Assembly: GCF_963677575.1 (NCBI RefSeq)
Contig: NZ_OY782038.1
Coordinates: forward strand, 5,025,501-5,089,500
Origin: an uncultured Draconibacterium sp.
GTDB lineage: Bacteria > Bacteroidota > Bacteroidia > Bacteroidales > Prolixibacteraceae
DNA length: 64,000 bases
Reading direction: 5' to 3'
Shown here: positions 43,171-55,100 of the stretch, piece by piece
Layout: the number at the start of each line of letters is the position of its first letter
Numbering within the stretch: position 1 is the first letter of the stretch
The notes under the pieces: model-generated
The model's input: the letters and a program-made list of their open reading frames with translations, nothing else
Databases searched by the model: none
Told to the model about the DNA's origin: nothing
Position numbers and translations under genes: made by a program

Positions 43171-46100
43171 GCAGTATTGTCAGAAACGATTACAGTTTGT
43201 GTAAATGAAGTTTCATTACCACAGTCGTCAGTAGCTGTCCATGTACGTGTTAAAGTATAGCTATTTGCACAGTCACCGTCAGTTCTTGTTTCGGTAAATA
43301 CCACCGGAACATCTGTATCGCAATTGTCAGAAGCAGTCAGCACAACAGCCTCAACAACGGCATCACACTCAGCAGTAATTTCTGCAGTTGGTAATGTTTC
43401 GTTGAAAGTTGGCGCAGTATTGTCAGAAACGATTACAGTTTGTGTAAATGAAGTTTCATTACCACAGTCGTCAGTAGCTGTCCATGTACGTGTTAAAGTA
43501 TAGCTATTTGCACAGTCACCGTCAGTTCTTGTTTCGATAAATACCACCGGAACATCTGTATCGCAATTGTCAGCAGCAGTCAGCACAACAGCCTCAACAA
43601 CGGCATCACACTCAGCAGTAACTTCAGCTGTTGGTAATGTTTCGTTGAAAGCAGGAGCTGTATTGTCCTGGATAGAATAGCTTGCAGAAGTGGTACTTTT
43701 ATTACCGCAGGCATCTGTTGCAGTAAATACAACGGTTATTGCTCCTCCATTACATTGCACACTTTCATCTTCGCCATAGTTGTGGCTCCAGATTATGTCA
43801 CCACAGTTATCGGTGGTAGTTGCTCCTGCGTGGTTTGCTAACCAATTGCTTAATTTGTCTGCAGGATCGATTCCGCATTCTATGTTGATGTTGGTTCGGC
43901 TGGAGTTGTCGATAGCCGGCGGAGTAGTATCCTCGATTTTGAATACCGCAGTAGTAGTGCTTTTATTGTCGCACTCATCAGTAGCGGTGAAAGTAACGGT
44001 CAGTTGTCCGGTAGCGCCACACTCGTCGCTTAAAGTCTGCGTGTTGTAATTGTTACTCCAGGTAACCTCACCACACAAGTCTGAAGCAGTAGCACCGGCA
44101 TTGTTGTTTAACCAGTCAGTAAGTTCAGTACTCCAGTCATCTGCACATTCCACGGTCAGGTCTGCCATGTCAGTTTCAACGATAGCCGGTGGGGTAGTAT
44201 CCTCGATTTTGAATACCGCAGTAGTAGTGCTTTTATTGTCGCACTCATCAGTAGCGGTGAAAGTAACGGTCAGTTGTCCGGTAGCGCCACACTCGTCGCT
44301 TAAAGTCTGCGTGTTGTAATTGTTACTCCAGGTAACCTCACCACACAAGTCTGAAGCAGTAGCACCGGCATTGTTGTTTAACCAGTCAGTAAGTTCAGTA
44401 CTCCAGTCATCTGCACATTCCACGGTCAGGTCTGCCATGTCAGTTTCAACGATAGCCGGCGGAGTAGTATCCTCGATTTTGAATACCGCAGTAGTAGTGC
44501 TTTTATTGTCGCACTCATCAGTAGCGGTGAAAGTAACGGTCAGTTGTCCGGTAGCGCCACACTCGTCGCTTAAAGTCTGCGTGTTGTAATTGTTACTCCA
44601 GGTAACCTCACCACACAAGTCTGAAGCAGTAGCACCGGCATTGTTGTTTAACCAGTCAGTAAGTTCAGTACTCCAGTCATCTGCACATTCCACGGTCAGG
44701 TCTGCCATGTCAGTTTCAACGATAGCCGGCGGAGTAGTATCCTCGATTTTGAATACCGCAGTAGTAGTGCTTTTATTGTCGCACTCATCAGTAGCGGTGA
44801 AAGTAACGGTCAGTTGTCCGGTAGCGCCACACTCGTCGCTTAAAGTCTGCGTGTTGTAATTGTTACTCCAGGTAACCTCACCACACAAGTCTGAAGCAGT
44901 AGCACCGGCATTGTTGTTTAACCAGTCAGTAAGTTCAGTACTCCAGTCATCTGCACATTCCACGGTCAGGTCTGCCATGTCAGTTTCAACGATAGCCGGT
45001 GGGGTAGTATCCTCGATTTTGAATACCGCAGTAGTAGTGCTTTTATTGTCGCACTCATCAGTAGCGGTGAAAGTAACGGTCAGTTGTCCGGTAGCGCCAC
45101 ACTCGTCGCTTAAAGTCTGCGTGTTGTAATTGTTACTCCAGGTAACCTCACCACACAAGTCTGAAGCAGTAGCACCGGCATTGTTGTTTAACCAGTCAGT
45201 AAGTTCAGTACTCCAGTCATCTGCACATTCCACGGTCAGGTCTGCCATGTCAGTTTCAACGATAGCCGGTGGGGTAGTATCCTCGATTTTGAATACCGCA
45301 GTAGTAGTGCTTTTATTGTCGCACTCATCAGTAGCGGTGAAAGTAACGGTCAGTTGTCCGGTAGCGCCACACTCGTCGCTTAAAGTCTGCGTGTTGTAAT
45401 TGTTACTCCAGGTAACCTCACCACACAAGTCTGAAGCAGTAGCACCGGCATTGTTGTTTAACCAGTCAGTAAGTTCAGTACTCCAGTCATCTGCACATTC
45501 CACGGTCAGGTCTGCCATGTCAGTTTCAACGATAGCCGGTGGGGTAGTATCCTCGATTTTGAATACCGCAGTAGTAGTGCTTTTATTGTCGCACTCATCA
45601 GTAGCGGTGAAAGTAACGGTCAGTTGTCCGGTAGCGCCACACTCGTCGCTTAAAGTCTGCGTGTTGTAATTGTTACTCCAGGTAACCTCACCACACAAGT
45701 CTGAAGCAGTAGCACCGGCATTGTTGTTTAACCAGTCAGTAAGTTCAGTACTCCAGTCATCTGCACATTCCACGGTCAGGTCTGCCATGTCAGTTTCAAC
45801 GATAGCCGGTGGGGTAGTATCCTCGATTTTGAATACCGCAGTAGTAGTGCTTTTATTGTCGCACTCATCAGTAGCGGTGAAAGTAACGGTCAGTTGTCCG
45901 GTAGCGCCACACTCGTCGCTTAAAGTCTGCGTGTTGTAATTGTTACTCCAGGTAACCTCACCACACAAGTCTGAAGCAGTAGCACCGGCATTGTTGTTTA
46001 ACCAGTCAGTAAGTTCAGTACTCCAGTCATCTGCACATTCCACGGTCAGGTCTGCCATGTCAGTTTCAACGATAGCCGGTGGGGTAGTATCCTCGATTTT

Positions 46101-49100
46101 GAATACCGCAGTAGTAGTGCTTTTATTGTCGCACTCATCAGTAGCGGTGAAAGTAACGGTCAGTTGTCCGGTAGCGCCACACTCGTCGCTTAAAGTCTGC
46201 GTGTTGTAATTGTTACTCCAGGTAACCTCACCACACAAGTCTGAAGCAGTAGCACCGGCATTGTTGTTTAACCAGTCAGTAAGTTCAGTACTCCAGTCAT
46301 CTGCACATTCCACGGTCAGGTCTGCCATGTCAGTTTCAACGATAGCCGGTGGAGTAGTATCCTCGATTTTGAATACCGCAGTAGTAGTGCTTTTATTGTC
46401 GCACTCATCAGTAGCGGTGAAAGTAACGGTCAGTTGTCCGGTAGCGCCACACTCGTCGCTTAAAGTCTGCGTGTTGTAATTGTTACTCCAGGTAACCTCA
46501 CCACACAAGTCTGAAGCAGTAGCACCGGCATTGTTGTTTAACCAGTCAGTAAGTTCAGTACTCCAGTCATCTGCACATTCCACGGTCAGGTCTGCCATGT
46601 CAGTTTCAACGATAGCCGGTGGGGTAGTATCCTCGATTTTGAATACCGCAGTAGTAGTGCTTTTATTGTCGCACTCATCAGTAGCGGTGAAAGTAACGGT
46701 CAGTTGTCCGGTAGCGCCACACTCGTCGCTTAAAGTCTGCGTGTTGTAATTGTTACTCCAGGTAACCTCACCACACAAGTCTGAAGCAGTAGCACCGGCA
46801 TTGTTGTTTAACCAGTCAGTAAGTTCAGTACTCCAGTCATCTGCACATTCCACGGTCAGGTCTGCCATGTCAGTTTCAACGATAGCCGGTGGGGTAGTAT
46901 CCTCGATTTTGAATACCGCAGTAGTAGTGCTTTTATTGTCGCACTCATCAGTAGCGGTGAAAGTAACGGTCAGTTGTCCGGTAGCGCCACACTCGTCGCT
47001 TAAAGTCTGCGTGTTGTAATTGTTACTCCAGGTAACCTCACCACACAAGTCTGAAGCAGTAGCACCGGCATTGTTGTTTAACCAGTCAGTAAGTTCAGTA
47101 CTCCAGTCATCTGCACATTCCACGGTCAGGTCTGCCATGTCAGTTTCAACGATAGCCGGTGGGGTAGTATCCTCGATTTTGAATACCGCAGTAGTAGTGC
47201 TTTTATTGTCGCACTCATCAGTAGCGGTGAAAGTAACGGTCAGTTGTCCGGTAGCGCCACACTCGTCGCTTAAAGTCTGCGTGTTGTAATTGTTACTCCA
47301 GGTAACCTCACCACACAAGTCTGAAGCAGTAGCACCGGCATTGTTGTTTAACCAGTCAGTAAGTTCAGTACTCCAGTCATCTGCACATTCCACGGTCAGG
47401 TCTGCCATGTCAGTTTCAACGATAGCCGGTGGGGTAGTATCCTCGATTTTGAATACCGCAGTAGTAGTGCTTTTATTGTCGCACTCATCAGTAGCGGTGA
47501 AAGTAACGGTCAGTTGTCCGGTAGCGCCACACTCGTCGCTTAAAGTCTGCGTGTTGTAATTGTTACTCCAGGTAACCTCACCACACAAGTCTGAAGCAGT
47601 AGCACCGGCATTGTTGTTTAACCAGTCAGTAAGTTCAGTACTCCAGTCATCTGCACATTCCACGGTCAGGTCTGCCATGTCAGTTTCAACGATAGCCGGT
47701 GGGGTAGTATCCTCGATTTTGAATACCGCAGTAGTAGTGCTTTTATTGTCGCACTCATCAGTAGCGGTGAAAGTAACGGTCAGTTGTCCGGTAGCGCCAC
47801 ACTCGTCGCTTAAAGTCTGCGTGTTGTAATTGTTACTCCAGGTAACCTCACCACACAAGTCTGAAGCAGTAGCACCGGCATTGTTGTTTAACCAGTCAGT
47901 AAGTTCAGTACTCCAGTCATCTGCACATTCCACGGTCAGGTCTGCCATGTCAGTTTCAACGATAGCCGGTGGAGTAGTATCCTCGATTTTGAATACCGCA
48001 GTAGTAGTGCTTTTATTGTCGCACTCATCAGTAGCGGTGAAAGTAACGGTCAGTTGTCCGGTAGCGCCACACTCGTCGCTTAAAGTCTGCGTGTTGTAAT
48101 TGTTACTCCAGGTAACCTCACCACACAAGTCTGAAGCAGTAGCACCGGCATTGTTGTTTAACCAGTCAGTAAGTTCAGTACTCCAGTCATCTGCACATTC
48201 CACGGTCAGGTCTGCCATGTCAGTTTCAACGATAGCCGGTGGGGTAGTATCCTCGATTTTGAATACCGCAGTAGTAGTGCTTTTATTGTCGCACTCATCA
48301 GTAGCGGTGAAAGTAACGGTCAGTTGTCCGGTAGCGCCACACTCGTCGCTTAAAGTCTGCGTGTTGTAATTGTTACTCCAGGTAACCTCACCACACAAGT
48401 CTGAAGCAGTAGCACCGGCATTGTTGTTTAACCAGTCAGTAAGTTCAGTACTCCAGTCATCTGCACATTCCACGGTCAGGTCTGCCATGTCAGTTTCAAC
48501 GATAGCCGGTGGGGTAGTATCCTCGATTTTGAATACCGCAGTAGTAGTGCTTTTATTGTCGCACTCATCAGTAGCGGTGAAAGTAACGGTCAGTTGTCCG
48601 GTAGCGCCACACTCGTCGCTTAAAGTCTGCGTGTTGTAATTGTTACTCCAGGTAACCTCACCACACAAGTCTGAAGCAGTAGCACCGGCATTGTTGTTTA
48701 ACCAGTCAGTAAGTTCAGTACTCCAGTCATCTGCACATTCCACGGTCAGGTCTGCCATGTCAGTTTCAACGATAGCCGGCGGAGTAGTATCCTCGATTTT
48801 GAATACCGCAGTAGTAGTGCTTTTATTGTCGCACTCATCAGTAGCGGTGAAAGTAACGGTCAGTTGTCCGGTAGCGCCACACTCGTCGCTTAAAGTCTGC
48901 GTGTTGTAATTGTTACTCCAGGTAACCTCACCACACAAGTCTGAAGCAGTAGCACCGGCATTGTTGTTTAACCAGTCAGTAAGTTCAGTACTCCAGTCAT
49001 CTGCACATTCCACGGTCAGGTCTGCCATGTCAGTTTCAACGATAGCCGGTGGGGTAGTATCCTCGATTTTGAATACCGCAGTAGTAGTGCTTTTATTGTC

Positions 49101-52100
49101 GCACTCATCAGTAGCGGTGAAAGTAACGGTCAGTTGTCCGGTAGCGCCACACTCGTCGCTTAAAGTCTGCGTGTTGTAATTGTTACTCCAGGTAACCTCA
49201 CCACACAAGTCTGAAGCAGTAGCACCGGCATTGTTGTTTAACCAGTCAGTAAGTTCAGTACTCCAGTCATCTGCACATTCCACGGTCAGGTCTGCCATGT
49301 CAGTTTCAACGATAGCCGGTGGGGTAGTATCCTCGATTTTGAATACCGCAGTAGTAGTGCTTTTATTGTCGCACTCATCAGTAGCGGTGAAAGTAACGGT
49401 CAGTTGTCCGGTAGCGCCACACTCGTCGCTTAAAGTCTGCGTGTTGTAATTGTTACTCCAGGTAACCTCACCACACAAGTCTGAAGCAGTAGCACCGGCA
49501 TTGTTGTTTAACCAGTCAGTAAGTTCAGTACTCCAGTCATCTGCACATTCCACGGTCAGGTCTGCCATGTCAGTTTCAACGATAGCCGGCGGAGTAGTAT
49601 CCTCGATTTTGAATACCGCAGTAGTAGTGCTTTTATTGTCGCACTCATCAGTAGCGGTGAAAGTAACGGTCAGTTGTCCGGTAGCGCCACACTCGTCGCT
49701 TAAAGTCTGCGTGTTGTAATTGTTACTCCAGGTAACCTCACCACACAAGTCTGAAGCAGTAGCACCGGCATTGTTGTTTAACCAGTCAGTAAGTTCAGTA
49801 CTCCAGTCATCTGCACATTCCACGGTCAGGTCTGCCATGTCAGTTTCAACGATAGCCGGCGGAGTAGTATCCTCGATTTTGAATACCGCAGTAGTAGTGC
49901 TTTTATTGTCGCACTCATCAGTAGCGGTGAAAGTAACGGTCAGTTGTCCGGTAGCGCCACACTCGTCGCTTAAAGTCTGCGTGTTGTAATTGTTACTCCA
50001 GGTAACCTCACCACACAAGTCTGAAGCAGTAGCACCGGCATTGTTGTTTAACCAGTCAGTAAGTTCAGTACTCCAGTCATCTGCACATTCCACGGTCAGG
50101 TCTGCCATGTCAGTTTCAACGATAGCCGGTGGGGTAGTATCCTCGATTTTGAATACCGCAGTAGTAGTGCTTTTATTGTCGCACTCATCAGTAGCGGTGA
50201 AAGTAACGGTCAGTTGTCCGGTAGCGCCACACTCGTCGCTTAAAGTCTGCGTGTTGTAATTGTTACTCCAGGTAACCTCACCACACAAGTCTGAAGCAGT
50301 AGCACCGGCATTGTTGTTTAACCAGTCAGTAAGTTCAGTACTCCAGTCATCTGCACATTCCACGGTCAGGTCTGCCATGTCAGTTTCAACGATAGCCGGT
50401 GGGGTAGTATCCTCGATTTTGAATACCGCAGTAGTAGTGCTTTTATTGTCGCACTCATCAGTAGCGGTGAAAGTAACGGTCAGTTGTCCGGTAGCGCCAC
50501 ACTCGTCGCTTAAAGTCTGCGTGTTGTAATTGTTACTCCAGGTAACCTCACCACACAAGTCTGAAGCAGTAGCACCGGCATTGTTGTTTAACCAGTCAGT
50601 AAGTTCAGTACTCCAGTCATCTGCACATTCCACGGTCAGGTCTGCCATGTCAGTTTCAACGATAGCCGGTGGGGTAGTATCCTCGATTTTGAATACCGCA
50701 GTAGTAGTGCTTTTATTGTCGCACTCATCAGTAGCGGTGAAAGTAACGGTCAGTTGTCCGGTAGCGCCACACTCGTCGCTTAAAGTCTGCGTGTTGTAAT
50801 TGTTACTCCAGGTAACCTCACCACACAAGTCTGAAGCAGTAGCACCGGCATTGTTGTTTAACCAGTCAGTAAGTTCAGTACTCCAGTCATCTGCACATTC
50901 CACGGTCAGGTCTGCCATGTCAGTTTCAACGATAGCCGGTGGGGTAGTATCCTCGATTTTGAATACCGCAGTAGTAGTGCTTTTATTGTCGCACTCATCA
51001 GTAGCGGTGAAAGTAACGGTCAGTTGTCCGGTAGCGCCACACTCGTCGCTTAAAGTCTGCGTGTTGTAATTGTTACTCCAGGTAACCTCACCACACAAGT
51101 CTGAAGCAGTAGCACCGGCATTGTTGTTTAACCAGTCAGTAAGTTCAGTACTCCAGTCATCTGCACATTCCACGGTCAGGTCTGCCATGTCAGTTTCAAC
51201 GATAGCCGGCGGAGTAGTATCCTCGATTTTGAATACCGCAGTAGTAGTGCTTTTATTGTCGCACTCATCAGTAGCGGTGAAAGTAACGGTCAGTTGTCCG
51301 GTAGCGCCACACTCGTCGCTTAAAGTCTGCGTGTTGTAATTGTTACTCCAGGTAACCTCACCACACAAGTCTGAAGCAGTAGCACCGGCATTGTTGTTTA
51401 ACCAGTCAGTAAGTTCAGTACTCCAGTCATCTGCACATTCCACGGTCAGGTCTGCCATGTCAGTTTCAACGATAGCCGGTGGGGTAGTATCCTCGATTTT
51501 GAATACCGCAGTAGTAGTGCTTTTATTGTCGCACTCATCAGTAGCGGTGAAAGTAACGGTCAGTTGTCCGGTAGCGCCACACTCGTCGCTTAAAGTCTGC
51601 GTGTTGTAATTGTTACTCCAGGTAACCTCACCACACAAGTCTGAAGCAGTAGCACCGGCATTGTTGTTTAACCAGTCAGTAAGTTCAGTACTCCAGTCAT
51701 CTGCACATTCCACGGTCAGGTCTGCCATGTCAGTTTCAACGATAGCCGGTGGGGTAGTATCCTCGATTTTGAATACCGCAGTAGTAGTGCTTTTATTGTC
51801 GCACTCATCAGTAGCGGTGAAAGTAACGGTCAGTTGTCCGGTAGCGCCACACTCGTCGCTTAAAGTCTGCGTGTTGTAATTGTTACTCCAGGTAACCTCA
51901 CCACACAAGTCTGAAGCAGTAGCACCGGCATTGTTGTTTAACCAGTCAGTAAGTTCAGTACTCCAGTCATCTGCACATTCCACGGTCAGGTCTGCCATGT
52001 CAGTTTCAACGATAGCCGGCGGAGTAGTATCCTCGATTTTGAATACCGCAGTAGTAGTGCTTTTATTGTCGCACTCATCAGTAGCGGTGAAAGTAACGGT

Positions 52101-55100
52101 CAGTTGTCCGGTAGCGCCACACTCGTCGCTTAAAGTCTGCGTGTTGTAATTGTTACTCCAGGTAACCTCACCACACAAGTCTGAAGCAGTAGCACCGGCA
52201 TTGTTGTTTAACCAGTCAGTAAGTTCAGTACTCCAGTCATCTGCACATTCCACGGTCAGGTCTGCCATGTCAGTTTCAACGATAGCCGGCGGAGTAGTAT
52301 CCTCGATTTTGAATACCGCAGTAGTAGTGCTTTTATTGTCGCACTCATCAGTAGCGGTGAAAGTAACGGTCAGTTGTCCGGTAGCGCCACACTCGTCGCT
52401 TAAAGTCTGCGTGTTGTAATTGTTACTCCAGGTAACCTCACCACACAAGTCTGAAGCAGTAGCACCGGCATTGTTGTTTAACCAGTCAGTAAGTTCAGTA
52501 CTCCAGTCATCTGCACATTCCACGGTCAGGTCTGCCATGTCAGTTTCAACGATAGCCGGTGGGGTAGTATCCTCGATTTTGAATACCGCAGTAGTAGTGC
52601 TTTTATTGTCGCACTCATCAGTAGCGGTGAAAGTAACGGTCAGTTGTCCGGTAGCGCCACACTCGTCGCTTAAAGTCTGCGTGTTGTAATTGTTACTCCA
52701 GGTAACCTCACCACACAAGTCTGAAGCAGTAGCACCGGCATTGTTGTTTAACCAGTCAGTAAGTTCAGTACTCCAGTCATCTGCACATTCCACGGTCAGG
52801 TCTGCCATGTCAGTTTCAACGATAGCCGGTGGGGTAGTATCCTCGATTTTGAATACCGCAGTAGTAGTGCTTTTATTGTCGCACTCATCAGTAGCGGTGA
52901 AAGTAACGGTCAGTTGTCCGGTAGCGCCACACTCGTCGCTTAAAGTCTGCGTGTTGTAATTGTTACTCCAGGTAACCTCACCACACAAGTCTGAAGCAGT
53001 AGCACCGGCATTGTTGTTTAACCAGTCAGTAAGTTCAGTACTCCAGTCATCTGCACATTCCACGGTCAGGTCTGCCATGTCAGTTTCAACGATAGCCGGT
53101 GGGGTAGTATCCTCGATTTTGAATAACTGCATACACTGTACCGAGTTATTATCATCAGAGATTGTATATGTTCTTGTTACAGTTCCGTTACATGTAGGAT
53201 ACGTTTCAGGACTATCCGAAGATGAAATAACCAAAGTCCCGCAATATGTGTCAGGAATAACAAACCCTAAATCCTCAAGCTCTGTTTCAGTAGTAGCAGC
53301 TCCTGGAATTTCAGTTGGGCATTCTACCGTTGTATCCCAATCACTCGGGCAAGTTACTTCCAGGGAGCAACATCTTTCAACCTGGATAACGGTAGAAGCA
53401 GAATCAACACATCCATTTTTATCTTCATAAATGTACCAAATGGTGTGAAATCCAATAAGGTCATCTGAAGGGATGAAAACTCCGCTTTGACTAATACCAT
53501 CTCCCTTATAAGTTCCTCCTGATGGTTCTCCATCAAGTTGGACAGTTGCCGCATCTGTGCAATAAGGACCAAACGATCCCAGGGTAACTTCCGGTTCAGG
53601 TAATGCTTCAATATGTTCATTTAATGACGAAAGTATCTCACAGTTATTAGTAGTTGCAATATCCCGGACGTTAATAAAATAATCACCTGCAGCAAGATCC
53701 TCAATAGTAGTGCTGTTTGTATTTGAAAATGCAGTCCATGTTCCTCCATTTAATGCGTATTCAAAACTTGGATTTGTAGAGGAAGAGGTTGCATTGATTG
53801 TTATTGTTCCATTATCTTCACCACATTTGGCATCGGAAGAACCTGATGTTGCTTCTACTCCTTCTACGGTTACATCAAAAGAACAGTATTCTTGGATAGT
53901 CTCATTTTCAGTAGTGTAAGTAGCGGTGTAGGTTAAGGTTGAATCGTACACAATTGGAAAGAATCCAGGTTCCGGGCCGATAGTCGTAAAATCAATACCT
54001 CCACCACAATCCGAATCATCCAAAATTCCACGTACACGAATATTGTCGGCTTTTGTTCCTTCACCTGGTGCTTTAGAAGTGGCATATGTAAATTCGAAAT
54101 GTACTCTGTATTTACCTTTCGAAATCGAGCCGGTGTTAAAATTAAGTGTCCCACTAGTACTTACATTCTGGGTCCCAACAAGTATTTCTGGGCCAGAAGC
54201 AGGGGAGAGGTAAACACTACAAATAAAATCATCTCCAATGTGGATTACATCTATTGAAATTGGAGCGGCTTCGGCAATTCTTAAATATGGAGTATATACG
54301 TTTGCTGCATCATCATCATTTATGTCATTTGATTTAAATAGTTTAAGGTGTCCTCCAGCGCCACCAACTCTTTGTACATAGTCAAAATCCCAACATTCTG
54401 AGGTGAGAGCCTTCTCAGGCAACTCAAATTCCATTGCAAAGCTGGCTACTTCATTTCCATCTCCTAAACAAGCTAATCCAAAAGTGGGATCATCCCAATT
54501 TATGTATTTGCCAAGAATATTGTTCTCATAAGTATCAGCACATTCTATAATGTCATCAGGACAATCGGTAACTCCAATAGAACTACTGCTCACTGAAACT
54601 TCTACTGAGTCTGAAGACCAACATGTTCCATCGGAAGCTGATACGATATAAGTCGCATTAAAATTATCTTCGGGATAAGTAATAATCGTTGGATTTTGGT
54701 CTGTTGATACAAATCCATCGGGCCCTGTCCATGACCATTGAGTAGCTGCTCCTCCAATTTCATCTAAATAAATACTACTGCCAGCGCAAACATTCTTACT
54801 TCCGTATGCTATTACAACAGGAGCTGGTGTTAATGTTACTTCAACATCATCAGATACGTTACAATTTCCTCCGTTGTAGGTAGCTGTTACTGAATAGGTT
54901 CCTTCAGAGCCAATCGGAATTATTGGATTTTGTTCTGTTGATGTGAAATTATCTGGCCCGGTCCAAATGAATGTTCCATCTGTTATATTGGTCGTGGTGG
55001 CTGTAAGCTGAAGAGGAGAACCAACACAGGAATTTGAAAAATCTGCTGTAACAGTGCCTATACAAGCGATGGTGTATCCAAACCACGCATCCTGATTAGG

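Noticed and set aside
43921..53100. CRISPR-like regular repetition
   Set aside because: Units are 270 bases, contiguous and coding, with no spacers and no cas genes in the window.
44050..53430. A ladder of 89-codon plus-strand readings every 270 bases
   Set aside because: They are the antisense shadow of the adhesin repeats and change in step with them; no independent start signals or family.
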